From: an uncultured Collinsella sp.
GTDB taxonomy: Bacteria; Actinomycetota; Coriobacteriia; Coriobacteriales; Coriobacteriaceae
Reading direction: 5' to 3'
Assembly (NCBI GenBank): GCA_900547655.1
Contig: URHQ01000023.1
Location: forward strand, 1-26,070
Length of the DNA: 26,070 nucleotides
The first letter of the stretch is position 1. Every line of letters starts with the position of its first letter. The notes below the pieces were generated by a model. It had not been told where the DNA came from, ran no database searches, and saw only the letters and a program-made list of their open reading frames with translations. Below are positions 1-7,167 of the stretch, piece by piece. The translations under genes were made by a program, and so were the position numbers.

Positions 1-129
1 AGGGGTGATGTTGAGGCCAATGCAGACGAGGCTTGCGGAAAAGCCCGCGTTGGTGCGGCAAGATGCATCGACCGGCTCGCTCTCGCTGCCGGGAACAAGC
101 GTATGTACCAGCCGATTTACAAATAGCAT
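1..129 (-). CDS. N-terminus of a probable cation diffusion facilitator (partial)
   Basis: This is an open minus-strand frame of 43 codons that runs off the left edge. It starts at an ATG with AGGA about 8 nt upstream; an in-frame ATG lies 21 nt further upstream. The peptide opens MLFVNRLVHTLV, followed by an acidic linker and then RTNAGFSASLVCIGLNIT. That last stretch resembles the cytoplasmic N-terminus and first membrane helix of cation diffusion facilitator (CDF) metal-efflux transporters, which often read R..(Y/N)G..AS.VGI..N. No metal-binding residue falls inside the window, so the family call is tentative. The frame points away from the zinc-ribbon gene at 348, so the two are divergently transcribed from the 130-347 gap. 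Confidence 0.45.
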   Translation of the reverse strand, partial: MLFVNRLVHTLVPGSESEPVDASCRTNAGFSASLVCIGLNITP

Positions 130-300
130 AGCGGTCGTCCTCACAATCATGTTTAAGGGGATAGTGTAGCTCGCGCGGGGGCGCCGTGCACCGATGCTCA
201 GAAAATGCAGCAATAGTCTGCCGGTGCTAACGAGCGAGCCTTCTCGTCTGCCTGGGTGGTCCATTTTGGGCCACATGGGTATGGGCATGTGCCTGCTTGC

Positions 301-319
301 TCGACATACTTAATGTCGA
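301..319. repeat. Small inverted repeat upstream of the zinc-ribbon gene
   Basis: TCGACAT and ATGTCGA flank a 5-nt spacer. The repeat ends 13 nt before the AAAGGAGG ribosome binding site of the gene starting at 348. It could be an operator or a short hairpin in the 5' leader. Nothing further supports either reading. Confidence 0.3.
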
Positions 320-347
320 CAGCCCCTGTGCAAAGGAGGACGTTTCC

Positions 348-1685
348 ATGGACGAGATGTTTGCCATTAAATGTCAAAACTGCGGCGGCCCTATGTACTC
401 GCACCAGGCTAAGCGCAGCTTTGAGTGCGCCTATTGCGGCACGGTCGTTCCGTGGCAGGCTGATGCGGGGGAGCCCAAGAGCGCCCTGGGCATTCGCCAT
501 ACGCCGCTGACGGTGGTGAATGGACTGCTCAAGCTCACGCATGTGTCGCAACTCGAGCGCCCGGAGGACCCGGACTGGTATTTCTTCAATTCGCACTGGC
601 GCAATCAGTCGGTCCTGGAACATCTGCTGTGGGAGGATCGCGGCACGGCGCAGGAGTTCCAAGAGGCCACGCATGTGAGCATTCCTTGCCCCTTCTGTGG
701 TGCGTCCTTTGAGGGCGAGTCGACCCAGCGCGTGTTTGAGTGCCCGTCCTGCGGCAACAAGATCGGCATTGCCGACCTGCTCAAGCCGGGGACGTTTAGC
801 AAGCGTCTGACCATGGGCGTGGGTGCGGAGTATGTGCCGGATCAGGGTATTCCCTGCGAAATCTCGCCGCAGCAGGCACGTGCCAACGCGCTGCAGCTGG
901 TGCGCCAGTACCCGGATGCCTTTGCCGGGCACGACGTGGAAGATGCGATCCAAAACGACATGATGCTCTTCTATTTCCCCATGGCGCTGGCGGACCTGCG
1001 CATGATGGCGAGCTTCCCGGGCAAGGGCCTGAGCAAGGAAACCCTGGTGTACTACGAGGTGCTCGACTGGGCATACCCCAGGGCAAACTACCTGGACGTT
1101 CGCCTCATGGGCATTTTGGAGCCGTGGGACTTTGCCAAGGTCGGTCCGTTCGATCCCGCCATGCAGGAAGGCGACTTCCGCGTCGTCTCCGTCGATGCAT
1201 CTACCAAGGACCAGGTGGTCATTGATAAGTTGGCGCTCGACGTTGCGGGCAACGATGCCGAGGCCGTACTGGGGCTCAATAAAAAGAGCATCCGAACCTG
1301 GGCGCGCAAGGCCCGCAAGCATAAGGATGGCCTGGTGATGGTGTCGGTCTACTTTGTCGATCGTCCGGCGACGGACAGCCGCGATGGCGAGCAGGTGCGC
1401 ATTGCCGTAAACGGACAGACGGGCCGCGCGGCCGCGGTGGTGTTTAGTGACAAGCGCGAAACGCATATCGTGGCGCCGCTCAATCCGAGCCTGCATCTGT
1501 CCGGTGAAAGCACCGTGCATGCCACGCCCATCGAGGTCAAATACGTTAAGTCGCCGTTTCTGTATCAGATCGTGCGCCGTGGAGGCGGCGAGCAACCGCG
1601 CCAGGTTGCAGCCGCCGTCGAGGGTTCCTACCGAGAAGAAAAGCCCAAACGCAAGGGCTTGCTCGCTGCGATCTTTGGGAAGTAG
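348..1685 (+). CDS. Double zinc-ribbon protein of unknown function
   Basis: The protein has 445 residues. I chose the ATG at 348 because a strong AAAGGAGG lies 7-8 nt upstream; the longer in-frame start at 297 has no such site. Two zinc ribbons are visible. Residues about 8-35 contain CQNCGG and, 17 residues later, CAYCG. Residues about 110-140 contain CPFCG and CPSCG. Between and after them lies a mixed alpha/beta region, and the tail is basic (KPKRKG, ending FGK). There is no signal peptide or membrane helix, so a cytoplasmic location is likely. Bacterial proteins with paired CxxC ribbons of this type usually have no assigned role, and I do not recognise a specific family. The gene appears monocistronic, with a weak hairpin just after the stop. 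Confidence 0.85.
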   Translation: MDEMFAIKCQNCGGPMYSHQAKRSFECAYCGTVVPWQADAGEPKSALGIRHTPLTVVNGLLKLTHVSQLERPEDPDWYFFNSHWRNQSVLEHLLWEDRGTAQEFQEATHVSIPCPFCGASFEGESTQRVFECPSCGNKIGIADLLKPGTFSKRLTMGVGAEYVPDQGIPCEISPQQARANALQLVRQYPDAFAGHDVEDAIQNDMMLFYFPMALADLRMMASFPGKGLSKETLVYYEVLDWAYPRANYLDVRLMGILEPWDFAKVGPFDPAMQEGDFRVVSVDASTKDQVVIDKLALDVAGNDAEAVLGLNKKSIRTWARKARKHKDGLVMVSVYFVDRPATDSRDGEQVRIAVNGQTGRAAAVVFSDKRETHIVAPLNPSLHLSGESTVHATPIEVKYVKSPFLYQIVRRGGGEQPRQVAAAVEGSYREEKPKRKGLLAAIFGK

Positions 1686-1704
1686 GGAAGCGCAACACGG
1701 GACG

Positions 1705-1722
1705 GCTCGCACGCGTGCGGGC
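1705..1722 (+). terminator. Weak hairpin after the zinc-ribbon gene
   Basis: A 7-bp stem (GCTCGCA with TGCGGGC, one G-T pair) around a CGCG loop is followed by GTTTCGG. It lies between the convergent genes ending at 1685 and 1743. The U tract is poor, so termination here is uncertain. Confidence 0.3.
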
Positions 1723-1742
1723 GTTTCGGTCGCAACGTGCTG

Positions 1743-2792
1743 CTACCCTTGCGCTTCGCCATTAGTCGCTTCGTTGATGGCGCGGTATTCGGTACTCAGC
1801 TCGCGCGCCAGCTCTTCCTTGCTTGGAAGATACGGCAGGTATTTGGCAGCAAACACTTGGTCGTTGTCTTCGGGCAGCGTGTACTCGACGATCGAATCGC
1901 TTTTGTCCGCGCAGAGCACGATGCCTATGGGCGGATTGTCGCCTTCGTTCATGAGCTCACGCGTGTAGTAGTTCACATACATTTGCATCTGGCCCAGGTC
2001 CTGATGCGTAAGGTCATCGGTCTTAAGGTCGATGAGCACGAAGCAGCGCATCAGATAGTTGTAAAAAACAAGGTCAATATAGAAATGGCGCCCATCAAAG
2101 GTGATGCGCTTTTGGCGCGCCTCGAAAGCGAAGCCACGGCCAAGCTTCAGCAGGAACTTCTGAAGATGCGTGATGAGCGTCTGCTCTAGATCGCTCTCAC
2201 GAAACGTAGCATCGTCCGAGAAACCTAAAAACTCCAGTACATATGGATCGCGGATGATATCCTCGGGGCGACGAGCTGGGGCGCTCTTTTGGATTTCTTG
2301 GGTGACAGCCTCCTTGTCTTTGCTGGCAAGTAGGCGCTCGCGGAACACGGTGTTGATCTGGCGTTCGAGCTGGCGCGTGCTCCAGCGAGAGTCGGCGCAT
2401 TCGTTCATGTACCAGGTGCGAGCTTCGGGGTCAGGAATGCGTATTAACCTGCGGTAATGTGTCCAGCTCAATTCGGGACGCAGTGAGTCCCGAATTGGAA
2501 ATGCAAGATAGAACTGACGCATTTTGCGCAGCTCTCTTGCTTCAAAACCTTTACCAAAATCCTTGGTAAGTCTGATTGCGAGGGCCTTGAGCAGCGCCTC
2601 TCCATACTTGGCGCGCTCCTCTCTGCCCTGCTCATCAACTATGCTCTTGCCGATCTCCCAATACGCCTCAACCATCGCAAAGTTAACGGCGGTATAGGCC
2701 TTGTCGCGAGCGGCGTTGAGAATCGAGGAAACCTGCTTGTAAAAACCTTCGGGCACGATTGCCGATTCTCCACGGTTTACCAGTTCGCCCAT
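1743..2792 (-). CDS. YhcG/DUF1016-family PD-(D/E)XK nuclease
   Basis: The protein has about 349 residues, close to the usual length of the YhcG (DUF1016) family. The N-terminal half carries the family's helical domain (VEAYWEIGKSIVDEQ, then an ARELRKMRQFY segment). The C-terminal half is a PD-(D/E)XK nuclease fold: D at about 241 in YIDLVFYN, then IDLK at about 255-258 with the catalytic D and K, then a conserved QMQMYVNYY helix. The start is ambiguous between adjacent GTG (2795) and ATG (2792); the purine-rich AAGAGGA is rather far upstream. Family members are often found in defence islands or near restriction-modification genes, but none is visible here. The gene is convergent with the zinc-ribbon gene. 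The nuclease assignment is firm and the biological role unknown. Confidence 0.88.
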   Translation of the reverse strand: MGELVNRGESAIVPEGFYKQVSSILNAARDKAYTAVNFAMVEAYWEIGKSIVDEQGREERAKYGEALLKALAIRLTKDFGKGFEARELRKMRQFYLAFPIRDSLRPELSWTHYRRLIRIPDPEARTWYMNECADSRWSTRQLERQINTVFRERLLASKDKEAVTQEIQKSAPARRPEDIIRDPYVLEFLGFSDDATFRESDLEQTLITHLQKFLLKLGRGFAFEARQKRITFDGRHFYIDLVFYNYLMRCFVLIDLKTDDLTHQDLGQMQMYVNYYTRELMNEGDNPPIGIVLCADKSDSIVEYTLPEDNDQVFAAKYLPYLPSKEELARELSTEYRAINEATNGEAQG

Positions 2793-2960
2793 CACTGTCG
2801 CCCCATTTTCCTCTTGTGGAATGCATCTTTATTGCATTTAGTTTAAAGCCTCGCGCGGACACGAATTGCTTTGCTGTCTGGCACCTTCGCATGGGAGCCT
2901 TGCGGTGACTAAAATGTGGCCATAGAGGCAGTTTTAGCGAACCCCATGGGAGTGGCACGC

Positions 2961-3230
2961 ATGGACAACAACACCTTGCTGTTTCAGGACAAGGGTTCGG
3001 GTAGGTTTAAAGACGTCAAGATCTACCCTAACCGCATTGAGGTGCTCAAGAAGGGCACTTTTGGTGGCAAGCACACCGAAATTGTCTATCTTAAGGACAT
3101 TACGGGCGTCAATAGAATCAAAGGCCGCGATGTTTTTCTGCGTAACAGGCTGTTGACTGCTTGCGTCTTTAGCCTGAGCAGCCGTGCGAAGGCCCAGGAG
3201 TTTGTTAACGCGCTGAACATGGTGATGTAG
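2961..3230 (+). CDS. Small PH-like domain protein, hypothetical
   Basis: The product is 89 residues from the ATG at 2961, which has GGGAGTGG about 6 nt upstream. In-frame starts at 2946 (ATG) and 2916 (GTG) would add 5 or 15 residues. The sequence alternates short strands (LLFQDKGSGRFKDVKIYP, RIEVLKKG, HTEIVYLKDITGVNRIKG) and ends in a helix (AKAQEFVNALNMVM). This pattern is typical of bacterial PH-like domains and of DUF4429-type short proteins. There is no signal peptide or membrane segment. The gene is divergent from the YhcG nuclease and convergent with the PI-PLC gene. The fold call is inferred from strand pattern only, and no function can be assigned. Confidence 0.75.
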   Translation: MDNNTLLFQDKGSGRFKDVKIYPNRIEVLKKGTFGGKHTEIVYLKDITGVNRIKGRDVFLRNRLLTACVFSLSSRAKAQEFVNALNMVM

Positions 3231-3254
3231 CCGATAGCGGCGTTCGGGCCAAGG

Positions 3255-3295
3255 TAAAAATCGGGGGCACAGAACGGTGTCCTACGCTCCCGATT
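3255..3295 (-). terminator. Rho-independent terminator of the PI-PLC gene
   Basis: The 10-bp stem AATCGGGGGC / GCTCCCGATT (one G-T pair) has a 17-nt loop. On the minus strand it is followed by TTTTTACC. It lies about 30 nt beyond the stop of the minus-strand gene at 3325. Confidence 0.7.
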
Positions 3296-3324
3296 GAGTC
3301 GATGTGTTTAAAAGGCCGGCTTGC

Positions 3325-5808
3325 CTATTCGCTAGCGCCTTCGCTGTCTTCGCGGTCACTGGCAAGCTTTGCCGCGCCAGCGACCGTTGTCGCCACGGCG
3401 GCAGCGGCGAGCCCGGCGGCGATACCAGAGCCGTCGCCCGTGTCGGCGAGTTTTCCGCCCGAGCCCTTGTTCTTGTTGCCGCCGCCGTTCTTGTCGGCGC
3501 CGTCTGCGTTGGAACCCGTGCCGCTGCCGGTGCCGCCTGCACTGCCCGAGGCCGCTACGGTAAAGCTTACGGCTCCATCGCTGGCGAGCATGTAGTTCTG
3601 TGCCGCGTCGCCCAAAAGGTCTTTCGCGCGCACCCAGTACGTCCCTGCGGCAAATGTTTCGCCCTCGGCCATTGCCGTGCCCGGAGCGCCGTTCGCGTCG
3701 CGCACAAACTCGAGCTGGGCCGTGCAGGCATCGGTTTCGAGCTTGCCCTCGAGTGATGCCGCAATCTTGGCGCGCACGTCTTCGCCGGCCTTAAGGCCTT
3801 CGAGTCCCTCAAAATGGGGCGTCAGCGCGCGTCGATCGATATCGATGGGCACAGAGCCCTGCAGCCCCGTAACGGTCTCGTTGCCCAGGGCGTCGACATC
3901 CACGTATTCGATGGCAAACGCGCTGCCAGAAGCGGCCACGTTGAGTACGTTGCTGCTGTCGACAAGGCGGAAATGGCCCTCGCCAACGGTCTTGCCATCT
4001 TGGAGCGAGGCATCGCTCAGCGAGTCTCCATACGTCATGTGCATGCGGTCCGGGAGGCAGCATGAAACTGTTGGCTTGTGCTTCGCGTCGTAATTGCGTT
4101 GGTAGATGCTCCGGGCCAGTGCCGAATCGACAAAGTCGGACGCGATAATGCCAACGTGCTTGAGGCAATCTGACTTTGTTTTATCGCTGCCGCTGGGATT
4201 GATGTACTGGCTCTTGTACAGATGCTCGTTGACCACTCGCGCCGCGGTAAAAGGATTGCTTCCTTGTTTGTAATTCGTGCAACTGGTGTAGTTGATAGAC
4301 CAGCAGCGTTCCAGGACTTGCACCTTGGCGCCATCATTGTCCTCGACGTCCACCTTGTTGCGCGTGAGATTGGTCGTCTCTCGCAGCGCCATATCGACCC
4401 AGCTAATCTTGTCGGTTCCGGTGCATTCAAAATGGTCCTGGGCGTATACCTTGGTGCAATAGGGCTCTTTGTCGCCCGCATTGCCCGTAGTCTCAAAGCC
4501 TCGCGCGTCTTGGACGAGGCACATCGACTGCCCGGAATGCGCCTTGATTTTGTCGTCCCATTGGGTGAGATCGAGGCCCCACGTGTGGCTGCTTACGCTG
4601 TTGCCGGCGAGTACAAATCGACGCAGCAGGACGATCTTTCCGCGCACCTCGTTCAGTGTGGGGATTCGGCTCGACGTGTAGAACAGATCGGGATTATCGT
4701 GCATAACCTTGGCGAAAGCCGTCGTAACGCTTTCGTCGGTAGCCTCGTCGTTGCCTCGTGACGCAAGCATGATGAGCGCTTCTGACGGGTTTTCGTTCAA
4801 AAATGTTTTGAAGTAACCGATGACATCGGAGAGATGCATAAAGCCCCCGTCTTTTTTGAGCAGGTAGCATCTTCCATGGTCGATACCGGGGTCGCCGTTC
4901 TCGTCGTTCCTTCCGAGTCGGATATCAAAATAGCGAATGCCTTCGAGCAACTGCGTCGGGATGTAATCCTGCTGGCACTTTGCTTGTGAGGATTGGGGCT
5001 CGGTGTCGTTGTCCACGCTGCAGGTGCCCGAATCATGCGTGCCCGGGATACTCAGCTCGTCGAGGTACTTGTTGTCGTCGACGTATTTCATCCAGCATGG
5101 TCCGTCGACGTAGCTGCTATACGTGGTCCAGTCGATACTTCTAACTGTGGTATTGATCTTGCCCATGTCGTAACCGACAAGTTCTAGCTCCCACGGAATG
5201 CTCTTACTCTTATGGCAGATCTTATTGTTGTCCTGGTCTTTGCCGTCCGATTCTATTGCCAGGTACTTAATGTCTTTTTTCTCGGTTTCTTTCTCGACCG
5301 TGCGGTCTCGAATGATATAGGTTCCGTTTGATTGACGTTCGAACGCAAAAGCGCGGCTGGGCTTGTTGTCATACTCGCCGCCCCATACGTGGATGACCTT
5401 TCCATCTTTGTCCGAGTCGTCGTCGACCGACCAAATGCTGTAGCCCGTCTTTTTATGCTCTTCGAAATTGAGCAAGGTGCGGATAGCATACCAGTTTGTA
5501 TCGTCATTCTTGGTCGTTACGTTCTCAAGGATGAGCTTGCTGGACGTGCCGTCGTTAAACAGGTGGCAGACGTTGCCGCGAACGTTGCCGTCTTGGTTGA
5601 CGCTCGCGGTGCGAAAATAGCCCGCGGGGCGAAGGCGAATGACGAAATTGTCGAGGCTGTCCGACGGTGCGGGTGTGTTGTCTGCAAATGCCGTTCGCAG
5701 GGGAATGCCCGGCGCTGCGGTTTCAGGCAGGCTTGCAAGTGGTGACAACGCCGCAAGCCCTAGGCCCAGCGTAAACGCTCGGCGGCTGATGGCATGGTGT
5801 TCGGTCAT
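3325..5808 (-). CDS. Tat-exported PI-PLC-like surface protein with lectin-like and sortase-like regions
   Basis: The protein has 827 residues; the start follows GGAGGAG closely. Residues 1-42 form a twin-arginine signal (SRRAFTLGLG, then a hydrophobic stretch and AFAD). Residues about 53-212 look like a ricin-type beta-trefoil region (NFVIRLRPAGYF, YAIRTLL, IWSVDD, RAFAFERQ). The PI-PLC X domain follows, with catalytic-type His258 in SIPGTHDSG, FDIRLGR at 294-300 and His311 in IDHGR, plus EALIMLASRGN. A later beta-rich region precedes a Gly/Asn-rich linker. LADTG at 787-791 resembles a sortase LPXTG motif, and a hydrophobic helix and short acidic tail follow. Bacterial PI-PLCs are usually about 300 residues, so this is a much enlarged form. 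The likely role is cleavage of phosphoinositide or GPI-type substrates outside the cell; the substrate is inferred. Confidence 0.85.
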   Translation of the reverse strand: MTEHHAISRRAFTLGLGLAALSPLASLPETAAPGIPLRTAFADNTPAPSDSLDNFVIRLRPAGYFRTASVNQDGNVRGNVCHLFNDGTSSKLILENVTTKNDDTNWYAIRTLLNFEEHKKTGYSIWSVDDDSDKDGKVIHVWGGEYDNKPSRAFAFERQSNGTYIIRDRTVEKETEKKDIKYLAIESDGKDQDNNKICHKSKSIPWELELVGYDMGKINTTVRSIDWTTYSSYVDGPCWMKYVDDNKYLDELSIPGTHDSGTCSVDNDTEPQSSQAKCQQDYIPTQLLEGIRYFDIRLGRNDENGDPGIDHGRCYLLKKDGGFMHLSDVIGYFKTFLNENPSEALIMLASRGNDEATDESVTTAFAKVMHDNPDLFYTSSRIPTLNEVRGKIVLLRRFVLAGNSVSSHTWGLDLTQWDDKIKAHSGQSMCLVQDARGFETTGNAGDKEPYCTKVYAQDHFECTGTDKISWVDMALRETTNLTRNKVDVEDNDGAKVQVLERCWSINYTSCTNYKQGSNPFTAARVVNEHLYKSQYINPSGSDKTKSDCLKHVGIIASDFVDSALARSIYQRNYDAKHKPTVSCCLPDRMHMTYGDSLSDASLQDGKTVGEGHFRLVDSSNVLNVAASGSAFAIEYVDVDALGNETVTGLQGSVPIDIDRRALTPHFEGLEGLKAGEDVRAKIAASLEGKLETDACTAQLEFVRDANGAPGTAMAEGETFAAGTYWVRAKDLLGDAAQNYMLASDGAVSFTVAASGSAGGTGSGTGSNADGADKNGGGNKNKGSGGKLADTGDGSGIAAGLAAAAVATTVAGAAKLASDREDSEGASE

Positions 5809-5851
5809 ATCTCCTCCGTTCGCAGGGTGCGGTTATGCACTTGTTTTGGTC

Positions 5852-5888
5852 ACTATACTGCCCAGATGTTTAAAGACGCCGGTTTAAA
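5852..5888 (-). promoter_or_regulatory. Candidate promoter with paired GTTTAAA repeats for the PI-PLC gene
   Basis: On the minus strand a TATAGT -10-like hexamer lies at 5857-5852, about 45 nt before the PI-PLC start. Just upstream, over the expected -35 position, two copies of GTTTAAA (5868-5874 and 5882-5888) repeat with a 14-bp period. There is no good -35 hexamer, which fits activator binding. The rest of the 305-bp gap 5809-6113 shows only the hairpin at 6016-6041. Confidence 0.35.
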
Positions 5889-6015
5889 TTGCCTGCGCGG
5901 CGCTATAAATCGGCGGGCGGACGTGTTGGGGCACTTGTCTATTTGTGCTGTTATCACGTCTGGGATGGTTTTGGAGCCCGGCATCCTGCGTTCGTCGGCT
6001 ACCGGCATAAGAATG

Positions 6016-6041
6016 GGGAGGGTCGGCTTACCGGCCCTCCC
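6016..6041 (-). terminator. Hairpin terminator after the lipoprotein gene
   Basis: GGGAGGGTCGG and CCGGCCCTCCC form an 11-bp stem with one T-G pair around a CTTA loop. On the minus strand it is followed by CCATTCTTATG, a weak U-rich run. It lies about 70 nt past the stop of the lipoprotein gene and closely resembles the hairpin at 6851-6879. Confidence 0.5.
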
Positions 6042-6113
6042 TGGGTACGAAGCGCTGGGATACCGTCGCTTGTTTGCACTGCGTCCGTGTTTCCCGTTGT
6101 GCTCGCCAGTCGC

Positions 6114-6707
6114 TTAGCGCTTGATCTCGATATCCTCGAGCTTGACGTCCATGGCCTCGGTCTTGGCCTTGGCGATGTCGTCGGCAAACTCCAGAGACTT
6201 CATCATGGTCTCGACGGCGTCCTTGTGCTCCTCGACATTGTCGATACGTACGTACACACTGCCGCCGTCAACGTCAGTGAAGTACTCGGTCGTCACGCCG
6301 CCCGAGTGCGTAAAGTAGGCGCTGCGCCAGGTCTTGCCGTTGTACTTAACGGGATCGCTCTCGGTCCATCCGGAGTTGGCCTTCCACTTTGCCTCGTAGT
6401 CAAACAGTTCATCGGCGTTCTTGTCAGGATCGAAGACGGGGATGAAACGGTCGCTGGCATGCTCGCTCTCGGTGAACTTAAACTGGGCCCTGTCGGCGGT
6501 ATCGCCTGCGACGTCCGTGATTTCGACGCCCTCGGGGACTTCGACCTTAAACCAAATGAAGTCGGTCCTCATATCCACGGCTGGCTTTTCCGCGCCGCCG
6601 TCACCGCCACTGCCGGTAGCGTCGCCGTTTCCGCCACAACCCACCAGGGCAACCGCGGCAAAGAGACTGATGCAGAGGGTGAGAATCGCAAAGGCCTTCT
6701 TTTTCAT
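6114..6707 (-). CDS. Secreted lipoprotein of unknown function
   Basis: The protein has 197 residues, and the start has GGAGGA 7-8 nt upstream. It opens with a lipoprotein signal: MKKKAF, a hydrophobic core, then the lipobox LVGC with the acylated Cys at residue 24. A Gly/Ser/Asp-rich linker to about residue 42 would lift the domain off the membrane. The rest alternates strands and helices (FIWFKVEVPEGVEI, AQFKFTESE, WRSAYFTHSGG, GGSVYVRIDNV, AVETMMKSLEFAD). This layout is common in small actinobacterial and Firmicutes lipoproteins that sense or bind ligands, but no known family is recognised. It is transcribed as a single gene ending at the 6016 hairpin. A 19-bp repeat lies about 70-90 nt upstream of its start. 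Confidence 0.85.
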   Translation of the reverse strand: MKKKAFAILTLCISLFAAVALVGCGGNGDATGSGGDGGAEKPAVDMRTDFIWFKVEVPEGVEITDVAGDTADRAQFKFTESEHASDRFIPVFDPDKNADELFDYEAKWKANSGWTESDPVKYNGKTWRSAYFTHSGGVTTEYFTDVDGGSVYVRIDNVEEHKDAVETMMKSLEFADDIAKAKTEAMDVKLEDIEIKR

Positions 6708-6778
6708 GGTCGTGTCCTCCTCGATCTGTAACCGCCCATGGATTACCTGCCTTTACTGTACGCGCGGACGGCTCGCTA

Positions 6779-6798
6779 GGGTGGGCCATGTGTCCCAT
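6779..6798. repeat. 19-bp repeat, copy 1
   Basis: GGTGGGCCATGTGTCCCAT occurs here, upstream of the lipoprotein gene, and again at 6989-7008. It is imperfectly palindromic (TGGG...CCCA). A degenerate version of its complement, TGGGCCACATGG, lies at 267-278 upstream of the zinc-ribbon gene. Confidence 0.6.
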
Positions 6799-6850
6799 TC
6801 TGGGGGCTGGAATTGCGCCGACAAGTGGCAATATGTGCGGTCGCAAAAGA

Positions 6851-6879
6851 GGGGAGGGCCGATGCTGTCGGCCCTCCCC
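6851..6879 (-). terminator. Strong orphan hairpin terminator
   Basis: GGGGAGGGCCGA and TCGGCCCTCCCC form a perfect 12-bp stem with a TGCTG loop. On the minus strand it is followed by CTCTTTTG, a usable U tract; the plus side has none. No minus-strand gene lies upstream of it for at least 300 bp, so it would end an unrecognised transcript or insulate the lipoprotein promoter. Confidence 0.55.
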
Positions 6880-6988
6880 GGGGTGAGGTGCCCGTTGATT
6901 TAATGGGGCGCGCGTGCGTGGGCGTTGCCCCAACAGGTTCCTTGTTTATAGATATGCCTCAGTTTTTGACGTCCGGAAGTCTCGAAAG

Positions 6989-7008
6989 GTGGGCCATGTG
7001 TCCCATGT
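6989..7008. repeat. 19-bp repeat, copy 2
   Basis: This is a second exact copy of GGTGGGCCATGTGTCCCAT, 210 bp from the first and in the same orientation. On the minus strand it lies about 110 nt before the orphan terminator at 6851-6879. The remaining sequence of the 6708-7167 gap has a GC-rich hairpin (6904-6932) and no convincing ORF. Confidence 0.6.
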
Positions 7009-7115
7009 TTGCGGTGCCGAGGCCTATCGTTCGTCATAGAAATCCGCGATGGCCAGGTGCGCTGACGCTCATGTACTTATGGGCTAGACTTAGCACCATT
7101 ATGTGATTGATGCGG

Positions 7116-7141
7116 TCGGTCGGCGGTTGCCACCCGACCGA
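7116..7141 (+). promoter_or_regulatory. Hairpin in the leader of the folate C1 genes
   Basis: TCGGTCGG and CCGACCGA form a perfect 8-bp stem around a 10-nt loop. It ends 26 nt before the start of the cyclodeaminase-family gene and just before its ribosome binding site. There is no U tract, so an operator or translational control structure is more likely than a terminator. It does not match the tetrahydrofolate riboswitch pattern. Confidence 0.3.
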
Positions 7142-7167
7142 TGTATATGACTTGAAGGTGCGTGCGT

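Noticed and set aside
198..1712. 504-codon minus-strand open frame
   Set aside because: It mirrors the zinc-ribbon gene, which has a strong ribosome binding site and CxxC motifs. The antisense product has no recognisable domain, and long antisense frames are common in GC-rich genes.
3304..3756. 150-codon plus-strand frame
   Set aside because: It is a shadow of the PI-PLC gene's Gly/Ala-rich C-terminal region.
7116..7141. Tetrahydrofolate riboswitch before the folate genes
   Set aside because: Only a single short hairpin is present; the conserved THF aptamer segments are not seen.
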